64,000 nt of DNA from assembly GCF_016862915.1 (NCBI RefSeq), contig NZ_BONW01000008.1, positions 1 to 64,000 of the forward strand, read 5' to 3'. The translations under genes and the position numbers were made by a program. This stretch comes from Plantactinospora endophytica (GTDB lineage Bacteria; Actinomycetota; Actinomycetes; Mycobacteriales; Micromonosporaceae). The notes beneath the pieces are model-generated. The model saw only the letters and a program-made list of their open reading frames with translations. It had not been told where the DNA came from and made no database searches. Positions 32,123 through 40,990 of the stretch are shown here, one piece after another. Each line of letters starts with the position of its first letter. Within the stretch, counting starts at the first letter, position 1.

Positions 32123-33201
32123 CGGGTCGACTCCGGGGACATCGCGGCGACCCGGCCGGTCCGGGACCGGCGGAGCAGCGCCCGGCCCAGCCCGAGCGCC
32201 AGCCCGGCGAACTCGGTCAGGTGGGTCAGGAACCGCATCACCGTGGCGAACAGCAGGAAGCCCGGCCCGCGCTGCCGCAGCGCGAAACCCAGCAACGCCC
32301 GGTCCGCGACCAGGAAGGCGGCCAGCCCGGCCAGCGGTACGGCCAGCAGCCAGGGCGACCAGCCGGCCAGCGGCAGGCCGGTCACCGCGAGCGCGCTGCC
32401 CAGCAACCCGACGACCGACCCGAGGTCGATCCGGTGCGGCGCCCGCCGCTGCGCGGACTCCGGCCCGGCGGGTGTCGGGGCCGGCGCCCAGCGCGCCGCG
32501 ACGACCGCCCCGGCGTACGTCCGGGCTCGGCGGAAGTGCTCCGACAGGTACGGCCACAGCCGGTCCACGTCGTCGTGCCGGCCCACCACCCGATCGCTGG
32601 TACGGATCTCGTACGACGCCGGCAGGCGGGTGCCGAACTCGACGTCCTCCGCGTCGCGCAGCCGTTCGTCGAAGCCGCCGACCAGGGTGAACACCTCCCG
32701 GGGTACGGCGGTCAGCGCGAACATGGTGGTCGCGGTGACCCCGACGTCGCGCCGCCGCCAGAAGTGTTCGAAGAGCAGCTTGTAGGACTCCACCGGCCCG
32801 TCCGGGAAGAGCGGCGTCAGGTCGTAGATCCCCTGTAGCACCCCGCAGCCGGGGTGCGCCCGCAGTTCCGCGACCGCGCCGGCCAGCGCGTCGGGAGCGA
32901 GCGCGATGTCGGAGTCGACGAAGAACAGCAGGTCGCCGCCGGCCCGGTCGGCACCGGCGTTCCGGGCCGCCGAGACGCCCCGGTTCTCCGGGAACGCCAG
33001 CACGGTGCAGGGGAACTCGGCCGCGATCTGCCGGGACCGGTCGGTACTCGCGTCGTCGACGACGATCACCTCGGCCGCCGGGCTGGTCTGGGCGTAGATC
33101 GCCGTGAGACAGGCCCGGAGAGTCTTTTCCTTGTTGTAGTTCGGAACGATGACCGACACCCGGGACAATTGCGGGCCGACGGTGTTGTCGACTGGGGACA
33201 A
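32119..33201 (-). CDS. family 2 glycosyltransferase with C-terminal membrane helices (paralog 4)
   Basis: A 360-residue GT2: VSVIVPNYNKEKTLRACLTA, VDDASTDRS, FFVDSDIAL, GIYDLTPLFPDGPVESYKLL, then a modified RHDDVDRLWPYLSEHFRRAR and a C-terminal membrane part ending FLLFATVMRFLTHLTEFAGL. It is a paralog of the 27633 product. No ATG/GTG fits the start of similarity; TTG at 33201 with GGGGGTGA upstream is the best choice. First gene of a two-gene unit with the flippase-like protein. Confidence 0.82.
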   Translation of the reverse strand: MSPVDNTVGPQLSRVSVIVPNYNKEKTLRACLTAIYAQTSPAAEVIVVDDASTDRSRQIAAEFPCTVLAFPENRGVSAARNAGADRAGGDLLFFVDSDIALAPDALAGAVAELRAHPGCGVLQGIYDLTPLFPDGPVESYKLLFEHFWRRRDVGVTATTMFALTAVPREVFTLVGGFDERLRDAEDVEFGTRLPASYEIRTSDRVVGRHDDVDRLWPYLSEHFRRARTYAGAVVAARWAPAPTPAGPESAQRRAPHRIDLGSVVGLLGSALAVTGLPLAGWSPWLLAVPLAGLAAFLVADRALLGFALRQRGPGFLLFATVMRFLTHLTEFAGLALGLGRALLRRSRTGRVAAMSPESTR

Positions 33202-33324
33202 TGCGCCGGGTCACCCCCTTTTCCACTCGTGCCGGTAAACGGTAGCAACCGGCGTGGCGCATTTTCTGGAGCCGGCCTGGATTACCGAGTGCGACGGCGG
33301 TGGCCGGCCCGGCGCCGGGCAACG

Positions 33325-33340
33325 GTAAACAAACCGTAAG
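33325..33340 (+). promoter_or_regulatory. SARP-type direct-repeat box upstream of serine hydrolase
   Basis: GTAAACAAACCGTAAG contains GTAA twice at an 11-bp interval, the periodicity bound by SARP/AfsR proteins, and is followed 10 bases later by CACAGT as a weak -10. The same box and downstream spacing (CTCnGCAnAGTGG) occur at 38148-38163. The AfsR-like gene lies between the two boxes. Confidence 0.6.
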
Positions 33341-33450
33341 TCGCCCTCGGCACAGTGGTCCGGTCGCAGCGCGGCGCGACGGGACACGGCGCCGCGCGCG
33401 GCCGGGACCGCCACCGGTGCGGCCGGCAAGCCGAGAGAGGAAAGTACGCC

Positions 33451-34590
33451 ATGGAGCAGCTTCAGAAGCAGGTGCAGGACGTCGCCGACCAACTCGTCGA
33501 GTCCGGTGCCGAACGCGGCCTACAGGTCGCCGTCTACCGGCACGGCGCCCCGCTGGTCGACGTGGTGGCCGGGGTGGCCGACGCGACGACCGGCCGGCCG
33601 GTCACCCCGGACACCCTGTTCCACGTCACCTCGACCGGTAAGGGCGTCACCGCCACCGTGCTGCACGTCCTGGTCGAGCAGGGCCTGCTCGACTACGACA
33701 CCCCGATCGCCCGGCTGTGGCCGGAGTTCGGCGCGCACGGCAAGGACGGGGTGACGGTGCGGCACGCGTTGACCCACACGGCGGGCGTACCGGCGCTTCC
33801 GGTCGACACCACCGCGGCGGACGTCTGCGACTGGGACCGGATGTGTGCCGTCGTCGCCGGGGCGACCCCGTGGTGGGAGCCGGGCACGAAGACCGGCTAC
33901 CACCCGCAGTCGTTCGGCTGGCTGCTCGGCGAGGTGGTCCGCCGGGTCACCGGGGAGCCGGTCTCGCGGGTGCTCCGGGACCGGGTCGCCGGGCCGCTCG
34001 GCATGGCCGACGAGCTGTTCTTCGGCGTACCGGTGCGGGCGCGGGACCGGGTCGCCAAGCTGGAGGATCCGGCGGGCGCCCCGGAGTTGACCCCGGAGGC
34101 GATGGCGGCGATGGCCGAACAGGTGCCGTTCTTCCGGATCGTGGACGGCTGGACCGCGGCGCCACCGGCGGCCCTGCCGACGGCGGCCTACTGCAACCGG
34201 CCCGACGTGCTCGGCGCGGACATCCCGGCCGGCGCGGTGCTGACCGCCCGCGCGATCGCCCGGATGTACGCCGCGCTGCTGGCCGAGGTGGACGGCGTCC
34301 GGCTCGTTTCCGCCGCCCGACTGTCCGAGGTGACCCGTCCGGCGGTCAGCGGCACCGACGAGATCACCAGCTTCCCCGTCACCCGGGGACTCGGCTACGA
34401 CATCGGCTTTCCCGGCCCGCTGGACAGCCCGACCCTGTTCGGAATGGCCGGCAGCGGCGGCACCGCCGCGTACGCGGACACCCGGACCGGAATCGTGGTG
34501 GCGGTGGCGAAGAACCGGGTGACCGCCGGTGACTACGGCAGCTTCCACCGGATCGCCGAGGTCGTCGCCGCCGCGCTGCCGGCGGACTGA
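33451..34590 (+). CDS. serine hydrolase, beta-lactamase/esterase EstB family
   Basis: A 379-residue class C beta-lactamase-fold protein without signal peptide. The nucleophile motif is SxxK in HVTSTGKGVTATVLHVLVEQ, a Tyr motif is likely in KTGYHPQSFGWLLGEVVRRV, and the C-terminal GMAGSGGTAAYAD replaces the usual KTG/HTG box. Family members are esterases, D-aminopeptidases or lactamases; a cytoplasmic esterase is most likely. GAGAGG precedes ATG. The upstream SARP-type box suggests control by the AfsR-like regulator encoded next on the other strand. Confidence 0.85.
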   Translation: MEQLQKQVQDVADQLVESGAERGLQVAVYRHGAPLVDVVAGVADATTGRPVTPDTLFHVTSTGKGVTATVLHVLVEQGLLDYDTPIARLWPEFGAHGKDGVTVRHALTHTAGVPALPVDTTAADVCDWDRMCAVVAGATPWWEPGTKTGYHPQSFGWLLGEVVRRVTGEPVSRVLRDRVAGPLGMADELFFGVPVRARDRVAKLEDPAGAPELTPEAMAAMAEQVPFFRIVDGWTAAPPAALPTAAYCNRPDVLGADIPAGAVLTARAIARMYAALLAEVDGVRLVSAARLSEVTRPAVSGTDEITSFPVTRGLGYDIGFPGPLDSPTLFGMAGSGGTAAYADTRTGIVVAVAKNRVTAGDYGSFHRIAEVVAAALPAD

Positions 34591-34832
34591 TCCGGGGACG
34601 GTCCCGGGCCGGCCGTCCACACCGGACTCCGGCCGGCGGCCGGCTTGAGGTGGGCTGCGAGGGCCGGCGTGCGGCCCGGGCTCGGCCGTCCACACCGGGC
34701 TGCGGCGACCCGGTCTGTGCCGTTCACAGCGGACTCCGACCGGCCCGGGGCCGGTCGGGTACACCGGACTGCGGCCGGGCCGGCCCGGCTCCCCACCCTG
34801 GACGACCGCGATCTTCTCGACCGCCGAGCGGG
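34591..34832. other. spacer with degenerate repeats between convergent genes
   Basis: The 242-bp gap holds four imperfect copies of a unit around GTCCACACCGGACTCCGGCC (near 34615, 34690, 34726 and 34759). No clean terminator hairpin or gene is seen. Confidence 0.45.
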
Positions 34833-37800
34833 TCAGCCGGTGGGCGTCGGCAGCGCCCGGTCGAGCAGTTCCCGGAGCTGTTCGGGATCGAGCCGCCGGC
34901 CCTGCGCGAAGGCGCTGGCGAAGTCGGCCTCGCCCAGTCCGCTCCGGGCCGTGGCGGTCGCCCGGTCGAGGTCGCCCCGCTCGGCGGGAGTGACCGGTAG
35001 CCGCATCGACTCCCGCGCGGAGTCGGCCGCGCCGAGCAGTCGGGCGGCGTCTCCGTACCGGCCGCCGAGCGCGTACGCCCCGGCGAGCCCGGCGAGTGCC
35101 TGGGCGGTGTCCCCGGCGGCGCCGAGTTCCCGGGCCACGGCCAGCGCCGCCAGGTGCCGGGCCACGGCGGCGGCCGGATCGCCGCGCAACTCCTCGACGT
35201 AGCCGAGTTCACTGAGCACACTCGGCACGTACAGCGGGCGGCCCGTTCCGCTGTCCTGCCGATCGGCCGTGTCGAGCAGACCACGCAGGTGGGTTTCGGC
35301 GACGTCGAGGCTGCCCGCCCGGCGGGCCGCGAAGGCGAGCCCCAACTCGGCGAAGACGACCAGCAGCGGTGCGGCCTGCTCGGTGGCCAGCCGCAGGCCG
35401 CGCTGGCAGTACTCCCGCGCCTCCTGGTAGGCGCCGCGCTGCATGGCGACCCAGCCGAGCCAGGAGAGCCGGCCGGAGACATCGGCCCAGAGGTCGAGTT
35501 CCTCGGCCATCCGCAGCCCGTCGCGGTGCAGTTCGGCGGCCCGGTCGTACTCGCCGGTCAGCCCGGCGTGCGCGCCGAGCCACTCGGTGGCCTGGAGCAG
35601 GCCCCACCGGTCGCCGATCTCCCGGAACAGGTCCGCACTGCGCCGGCCGTCCCGGTCGAGCGCGGCGACGTCGCCGGTCACGTGCGCGTGCTTGGCCCGC
35701 AGGCCGAGGGTGGCCGCCACGCCCCAGCGGTCGCCGACCGCCTCGAACGCGGCGAGCACCCGGTCGAGCAGCAGACCGGTGTCGGTCACGTCGCCGAGGT
35801 CGATCTCGGCGTATCCGAGGAACCATTCGGCCCTGGCCCGGCCGGTCGGATCGTCGAGTTCGGCGTAGCCGCGCATCACCGCCGCGTGCCGGGCCGGCCA
35901 GTCCGCGACGTCGCCGCGCAGGAACAGGATGCCGGTGTGCCAGGCCGTCGCCCGGGCCCGGGCCGCCGGGGAGGACCCGCCCGGGAGCAGCAGCGCGGCG
36001 CGCAGCGAGCGTTCCGCCTCGGTCAGCCGGCCACGCAGGAACCAGTACCAGGTCAGCGCGTTGACCAGCCGCAGCGCCAGGTCGGGGTCGGGCGCCCGTA
36101 GCGTGTTGTCCAGCGCGGCCCGCAGGTTCGCCGCCTCGGCGTCCAGCCGGCGCAGCCAGCGCCGCTGGTCCGGCCCGTACAGTTCGGGCTCGGCCCGTTC
36201 GGCCAGCTCTGTGTAGTGCCGCCGGTGCCGGTCGCGGATCCGCCGGACCTCGTCGGCGTCGTGCAGCCGCTCGACGCAGTAGGCGGCCACCGACTCCAGC
36301 AGCCGGTAGCGGGGTTCGTCGCCGGCCCGCTCCGTGACCACCACCAGCGAGCGGTCGACCAGCCGGGCCAGCAGTTCGGGTACGTCCTCGGCCGGCTCGC
36401 CGTCCGACGCGCAGACCGCCTGCGCGGCGGCCAGGGTGCAGCCGTCGGCGTGCACGGCCAACCGGCGCAGTACCCGGCGTTCGGGATCGGTGAGGAGTTG
36501 CCAACTCCAGTCGATCATCGCGAGCAGGGTCTGTTGACGCGGCGGCGCACCCCGGTGACCGGTCGCCAGCAGCCGGAACCGGTCGTCGAGCCCGGCCAGC
36601 AGACCGGGTACGCCGAGCGCCCGGACCCGGGTGGCGGCCAGTTCCAGTGCCAGCGGCAACCCGTCCAGCCGCTGGCACAGGGTGGCGACGGCCGGGGCGT
36701 TGTCGGCGTCGAGCCGGAACCCGCGCGCGGCGGAGGCGGCCCGGGCCACGAAGAGCCGTACCGCCGGGGAGCGGCGTACCGTCTCGACGTCCGGGGCGTC
36801 GGCCGGCCCGGGGACCGTCAGCGGGGGTACCGGCCAGACCACCTCGCCGGCCAGGCCGAGCGGTTCCCGGCTGGTCGCCAGGATCCGCAGCCCCGGTACC
36901 GCCCGGAGCAGCCCGCCTGCCAGCTCGGCGACGGACTCGACCAGGTGCTCGCAGTTGTCCAGCACCAGCAGCAGCCGTCGGGTACGCAGGGCCCGGGTGA
37001 GCCGGTCGACCTGCGGCTCCGGCCGGCCGGCCGGGGCGGTGTCCCGGACGTCAAGCGCCGCCAGCACCATGTCGGCGAGCGGGTCCAGCACCTCCGGCGC
37101 GTCGGGACGGTGCAGCGTGGCGAGTTCGACCAGCCAGGCGCCGTCGTCCTGCTCGGCCCACGGCGCCGCGACCCGGACGGCCAGCCGGGTCTTGCCGACC
37201 CCGCCCGGGCCGGTGAGCGTGACCAGCCGCTCGCGCCGCAGCACGGTGCCCAGTTCGGCCACCGCCTCCTCGCGGCCGACCAGGTCGGTGAGCGGGGCCG
37301 GCAGGTTGCTCGTCGGCCGGTCCGCAGCACTGGCCGGGGTCGCCGGCCCGGTCAGCTCCGGATCCTGGGTGAGGATCGCCCGATGCAGGTCGACCAGGGC
37401 CGGACCGGGGTCCAGGCCCAGCTCCTCGGCAAGATGGTCGCGGAGTTCGTCGTAGCTGCGCAGCGCCTCGGCCTGCCGGCCGGACCGGTACAGCGCCCGC
37501 ATGTGCAGCCCGCGCAGCCGCTCCCGGGACGGATGCTCGGCCAGCAGGCCGGCGAGTTCGGCGGCGACCGCCGCGTGCTCGCCGAGGGCGATCCGGGCCT
37601 CCGACCAGTCTTCCAGGGCGGCGAGCCGCTGCTCCGCCAGTCGCGTGGTGGTGGCCCGGGTGAACGGTTCGTCGGCGAAGTCGGCGAGGGCTGGTCCCCG
37701 CCACAGGGCCAGCGCGTCGGCGAGCAGCGCGGCCCGCTTCCCGGGCTCGGCGGTCTCCCGGGCCCGGCCGGTCAACTCGGCGAACCGGTACGCGTCGACC

Positions 37801-38093
37801 GCCTCGACCCGCAGCGAATAGCCGGGCGGTGGCGACACCACCAGCTCCCGCCCGCCGGGTTCGGCATCCTCCAGCGCCCGACGCAACTGCGAGACCTTCA
37901 CCGACAGCGCTCCGGCCGGATTGCCCGGCGGGTTGTCGCCCCACAGGTACTCGACCAGCCGGTCGGCCGAGACCGGCCGGCCCTCGTGCACCAGCAGCGC
38001 GGCCAGCAGGGCGCGGACCTTCAACCCGGGCACCGGCACGACGGCGCCGTCGGTGGTCCACACCGCCACCGGGCCGAGCACGCCGAACCGCAT
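34833..38093 (-). CDS. AfsR-like SARP regulator with ATPase and TPR domains
   Basis: A 1086-residue regulator. An N-terminal winged helix covers ~1-95 (MRFGVLGPVAVWTTDG, ALLAALLVHEGRPVSADRLV) and BTAD ~97-250 (LRGLHMRALYRSGRQAEALR). An NB-ARC-type STAND ATPase follows from ~290 (VTLTGPGGVGKTRLAVRVA; LLLVLDNCEHLVESV; ILATSREPLG; LPLALELAATRVRAL), and a TPR-like helical region to the end. Such proteins integrate an ATP-dependent switch with activation of nearby promoters. It is flanked by two hydrolase genes carrying matching 11-bp-periodic boxes. The divergent SGNH promoter region suggests autoregulation too. Confidence 0.88.
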   Translation of the reverse strand: MRFGVLGPVAVWTTDGAVVPVPGLKVRALLAALLVHEGRPVSADRLVEYLWGDNPPGNPAGALSVKVSQLRRALEDAEPGGRELVVSPPPGYSLRVEAVDAYRFAELTGRARETAEPGKRAALLADALALWRGPALADFADEPFTRATTTRLAEQRLAALEDWSEARIALGEHAAVAAELAGLLAEHPSRERLRGLHMRALYRSGRQAEALRSYDELRDHLAEELGLDPGPALVDLHRAILTQDPELTGPATPASAADRPTSNLPAPLTDLVGREEAVAELGTVLRRERLVTLTGPGGVGKTRLAVRVAAPWAEQDDGAWLVELATLHRPDAPEVLDPLADMVLAALDVRDTAPAGRPEPQVDRLTRALRTRRLLLVLDNCEHLVESVAELAGGLLRAVPGLRILATSREPLGLAGEVVWPVPPLTVPGPADAPDVETVRRSPAVRLFVARAASAARGFRLDADNAPAVATLCQRLDGLPLALELAATRVRALGVPGLLAGLDDRFRLLATGHRGAPPRQQTLLAMIDWSWQLLTDPERRVLRRLAVHADGCTLAAAQAVCASDGEPAEDVPELLARLVDRSLVVVTERAGDEPRYRLLESVAAYCVERLHDADEVRRIRDRHRRHYTELAERAEPELYGPDQRRWLRRLDAEAANLRAALDNTLRAPDPDLALRLVNALTWYWFLRGRLTEAERSLRAALLLPGGSSPAARARATAWHTGILFLRGDVADWPARHAAVMRGYAELDDPTGRARAEWFLGYAEIDLGDVTDTGLLLDRVLAAFEAVGDRWGVAATLGLRAKHAHVTGDVAALDRDGRRSADLFREIGDRWGLLQATEWLGAHAGLTGEYDRAAELHRDGLRMAEELDLWADVSGRLSWLGWVAMQRGAYQEAREYCQRGLRLATEQAAPLLVVFAELGLAFAARRAGSLDVAETHLRGLLDTADRQDSGTGRPLYVPSVLSELGYVEELRGDPAAAVARHLAALAVARELGAAGDTAQALAGLAGAYALGGRYGDAARLLGAADSARESMRLPVTPAERGDLDRATATARSGLGEADFASAFAQGRRLDPEQLRELLDRALPTPTG

Positions 38094-38147
38094 GGCGGCC
38101 AGGATACGACCCCGCCGGATCACCTTCCGGCCGGTCCACCGACGGCC

Positions 38148-38163
38148 GTAAAGAAACCGTAAG
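38148..38163 (+). promoter_or_regulatory. SARP-type direct-repeat box upstream of SGNH hydrolase
   Basis: GTAAAGAAACCGTAAG has GTAA repeated 11 bp apart and differs from the 33325 box at one base. The following CTCCGCAGAGTGG keeps the same spacing as CTCGGCACAGTGG there. It lies between the divergent AfsR-like and SGNH genes. Confidence 0.6.
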
Positions 38164-38257
38164 GGGTGCTCCGCAGAGTGGGTGACGTCGACACCGGCGA
38201 CGGGGCCGGCGGCATCGGATGCCGGGTCGACGACACCTCCGAGGAAAGGGCGGTTCC

Positions 38258-39595
38258 GTGGGATCTCCGAGAGCACGCGGTGTCGTGGTGGCCGCGATCG
38301 TGTCGGCGGCCGTACTGGCCGTACCGGTGGGCGCCGCCGGGTCGGGCGGGTCGCAGGACTGGTCGGCGGCCTGGGCGACCGGCGTGCACCACCCGGTGCC
38401 CAGCAACGACTGGGACGGGCCGAACTGGTCGGTCGACGGTTTCAACGGCGAATCGGTACGCCAGGTGGTACGGGTCAGTGCCGGCGGCTCCCGGCTGCGC
38501 GTCCGGTTCTCCCACCGGTACGGCAGCCAGCCGCTGCGGCTGACCGGTGCGACGGTCGGCAGTTCCGGTCCGGGCGCCACCGTCCGGCCCGGCACACTGC
38601 GACCGCTGACCTTTGGGCACCGGTCGTCGGTGACCGTCCCGGCCGGGGCGGAACTGGTCTCCGATCCGGTGCCGTTCGAGGTCGCGGCGCTGGACCGGGT
38701 GACCGTCACGCTCTACTTCGCCGGCTCGACCGGCCCGGCCACCTTCCACCAGGGCGGCCTCACCACCAGTTACCGGGCGGCCGGCGACCGGCGGGCCGAC
38801 CCGGGCGACGCGGCGTTCGGCGGCGCCACCAGCCACTCGTGGTACTACCTGGCCGGTGTCGACGTGTCCGGCGTACCGCCACGCGCGGCGGGACGGCCCG
38901 GCGCCGGTGGTGGTCCCGCCGGTCCGTCCGGTCGGACCGGCGGGTCGCTCGGCGCGACCGGCACGGTGGTGGCGTTCGGCGACTCCCTCACCGACGGCTA
39001 CGGCACCACCCCCGACGCCGACAACCGCTACCCCGACCGGTTGGCCGAGCGACTCGTCGCCCAGGGGCGCCGGCTGGGCGTGGTCAACGTCGGGATCAAC
39101 GGCAACAAGCTGCTCGCCGACTCGCCCTGCTACGGCGAGCGGGGGGTGACCCGGTTCCACCGGGACGTACTCGGCCAACCGGGTGTGCGTACGGCGGTCG
39201 TCCTGATCGGCACGAACGACATCGGCGGGGGCGGCTTCCCGGACTTCGGCTGCGGCGCCTCGCCCGTGGTGACCGCCGACGAGGTCGTCGACGGGCATCG
39301 GGCGCTGGTCCGGGCCGCGCACCGGCAGGGGATCGAGGTCGTCGGTCTGACGATCCCGCCGATGAAGGGGGCGTTCGGCTACGACACCCCGGCGAACGAG
39401 GCGGTCCGGGACCGGGTGAACGAGCGGCTCCGGGCCGGTGTCGGGTACGACGCCCTGGTCGACCTGGACCGTCTGCTCGCCGATCCGACGGACCCGGACG
39501 CGCTGCGGCCGGAGTACGACGCCGGTGACCGGCTGCACGTCAACGACGCCGGGGCGGAACTGATCGCCGTCGAGGTCGCCCGGGTGCTCCGATGA
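38258..39595 (+). CDS. secreted SGNH/GDSL-family hydrolase
   Basis: A 445-residue exported esterase. A signal peptide (VVVAAIVSAAVLAVPVGAAG) precedes a ~150-residue beta-rich domain typical of actinobacterial SGNH proteins (SVRQVVRVSAGGSRLRVRFS). The SGNH domain follows: VVAFGDSLTDGYG (nucleophile Ser), INGNKLL, VLIGTNDIGGGG and DRLHVNDAG (Asp-His). It likely removes acyl or acetyl groups from extracellular polymers. The GTG at 38258 is preferred because GAGGAAAGGG lies just upstream and the signal peptide begins there. The SARP-type box lies ~95 bp upstream. Confidence 0.87.
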   Translation: MGSPRARGVVVAAIVSAAVLAVPVGAAGSGGSQDWSAAWATGVHHPVPSNDWDGPNWSVDGFNGESVRQVVRVSAGGSRLRVRFSHRYGSQPLRLTGATVGSSGPGATVRPGTLRPLTFGHRSSVTVPAGAELVSDPVPFEVAALDRVTVTLYFAGSTGPATFHQGGLTTSYRAAGDRRADPGDAAFGGATSHSWYYLAGVDVSGVPPRAAGRPGAGGGPAGPSGRTGGSLGATGTVVAFGDSLTDGYGTTPDADNRYPDRLAERLVAQGRRLGVVNVGINGNKLLADSPCYGERGVTRFHRDVLGQPGVRTAVVLIGTNDIGGGGFPDFGCGASPVVTADEVVDGHRALVRAAHRQGIEVVGLTIPPMKGAFGYDTPANEAVRDRVNERLRAGVGYDALVDLDRLLADPTDPDALRPEYDAGDRLHVNDAGAELIAVEVARVLR

Positions 39596-39966
39596 CCGGT
39601 CCGACGAGCGAGCCGACCAGCGGCCCGGATCTCGACGCGTACGTCCGGAGCACCTACTCGGCCGCGCACCAGGCGATCATCGGGGTGCTGCGCGACCTGA
39701 TGGCCGAGACGGCACCGGGTATCCGGGAGGTGGTCTACAACGGGTCGCTCGCCTGGCGGGGTGACCGGATCGTCGCCATCATCAGCCCGAGCAAAACCCA
39801 CCTCACCTTCGCCTTCGCCCGGGGTGCCGAGTTCACCGACGGGTACGGCCTGCTGGCGGGCGTGGGCAGGACCACCCGGCACGTCAAGCTCAAGAACCCG
39901 GACGCGGTGCCGCAGGACGCGCTGCGCGACTACATCCGGCAGGCGGTGGGCCTGGACGGGCGGTGA
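39592..39966 (+). CDS. DUF1801-domain protein
   Basis: A 124-residue protein matching DUF1801: YSAAHQAIIGVLRDLMAETA, REVVYNGSLAWRGDRIVAII, KTHLTFAFARGAEFTDG, GRTTRHVKLKN and a final helix. The biochemical function of the family is not established. It overlaps the SGNH gene (ATGA) and so shares its transcript; the pairing seems incidental rather than functional. Confidence 0.75.
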   Translation: MTGPTSEPTSGPDLDAYVRSTYSAAHQAIIGVLRDLMAETAPGIREVVYNGSLAWRGDRIVAIISPSKTHLTFAFARGAEFTDGYGLLAGVGRTTRHVKLKNPDAVPQDALRDYIRQAVGLDGR

Positions 39967-40399
39967 ACCGCGCCGAGCAACCCCGCACGCCCGTCGGGCC
40001 AGCCGCACCACCGGCCCGGCGGGCGTCCGGCTGTCGCAGGGGCGGCCACACGTTCCGGAGCAGTCGCCGGCAGTGCGCCGGGAACCACTCGCCGAGCGGC
40101 GGGGCGTCCGGCAGTTGGCGGCAGTGTCATGGCCGCTTGCCGACAGTGTGTACGCGCCTGTTCGGCCCGCCCGGCGGCGCCGTACCGTCGTCCGGCCGGA
40201 CCACCGGACCGGTGCGCCCGAAGCCACTCGGGCACCCGGTTTGTCCACCTCGGACGGTCGGCGACGGCGCCACTCGATCGGCTCGGGTACGGCCACGGAA
40301 AGCGCCCAGGACAATCCGACCGTACGACGGGACGCGCCGTCGTACCCGGGAATGATTGGCGCCAATAACCGGCGTATCTCATCCCGTGGTGGGCGACAA
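39967..40399. other. 433-bp intergenic region with two palindromes
   Basis: No convincing gene. Near its right end are GTACGACGG-gacgcg-CCGTCGTAC (40322-40345, perfect 9-bp arms) and the perfect 12-bp palindrome ATTGGCGCCAAT (40355-40366), about 35 bp before the membrane-protein start. They could be operators or an RNA hairpin. The rest is GC-rich filler. Confidence 0.5.
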
Positions 40400-40837
40400 A
40401 TGACGAGACAGTGGGAAGGCACCGAACCACCCCGCGCCGCTGCCGTGGCCCGGCTCCTCGGCGTACTCAGCGCGATCGGTGTGTTCGTCATCTACCTGGC
40501 CGGCCTGGCGGTCTCCTACCGGGCCGCGGGCGGCCTCAGCGTCGAGGTCTCCGACTCACCGGCCTGGCTCTATCCCGTCGTCGTGGTCGGTCTGGTGATC
40601 GTGGGCAGCCTCGGACTGGTCGCGGCCACCATCGACCCGCAACGCTCCTCCCGGCTCTATCCCTGGATCCTGGTCGCCATCGGCACGATCACGCAGATCG
40701 TCTTCGGCCTCGTACTGACCAAGCAGTCGCTCGACCCGCGCAACATCGCGGTGATCGTGCTGCCGCCGTTCACCGCCGCGCTCTCCATCGCGGAGTTCGC
40801 CCGCGAACTGCGCAACCTGCTCCGCCCCCAGCCCTGA
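40400..40837 (+). CDS. small integral membrane protein, unknown function
   Basis: A 145-residue protein with three or four hydrophobic segments: VARLLGVLSAIGVFVIYLAG, AWLYPVVVVGLVIVGSLGLV, YPWILVAIGTITQIVFGLVL and NIAVIVLPPFTAALSIAEFA. No motif I recognise. The ATG at 40400 has GGTGGG upstream, weak. It stands alone between palindromes and a dead methyltransferase fragment. Confidence 0.6.
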   Translation: MTRQWEGTEPPRAAAVARLLGVLSAIGVFVIYLAGLAVSYRAAGGLSVEVSDSPAWLYPVVVVGLVIVGSLGLVAATIDPQRSSRLYPWILVAIGTITQIVFGLVLTKQSLDPRNIAVIVLPPFTAALSIAEFARELRNLLRPQP

Positions 40838-40876
40838 CCGCCCGCCCGCTCGATCGGTCGCGTTGTGCCGCCCTCC

Positions 40877-40990
40877 CGCCCAGTTTGTCCGGCCAGGGCA
40901 GCCGCTCGGCGTCGCCGATCCGGATGTCGGCGGCGGGCACCCGGGACCGGGCCAGCGCCACCATGCCACTCGGCGTCAGCCCGACTCATG
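40877..40990 (-). pseudogene. fragment of SAM-dependent methyltransferase
   Basis: On the reverse strand LTPSGMVALARSRVPAADIR followed by IGDAERLPWPD matches the segment after motif I of small class I methyltransferases (…VDLSPxMLALARERxPxADLRVGDAExLPWPD). Motif I is absent upstream, where the frame hits a TGA, and nothing follows downstream. About 38 codons of a deleted gene remain. Confidence 0.6.

Noticed and set aside
20728-33201. Antibiotic biosynthetic gene cluster, suggested by the SARP regulator
   Set aside because: No PKS, NRPS, terpene or RiPP core enzyme is present; all enzymes fit lipid-linked sugar handling.
33451-34590. Beta-lactamase resistance gene
   Set aside because: No signal peptide and no KTG box; it fits cytosolic EstB-type esterases better.
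34900-38162. Long open frames on the plus strand opposite the AfsR-like gene
   Set aside because: They are compositional shadows in GC-rich DNA, Arg/Pro/Gly-rich without domain similarity, and the minus-strand frame shows all AfsR domains.
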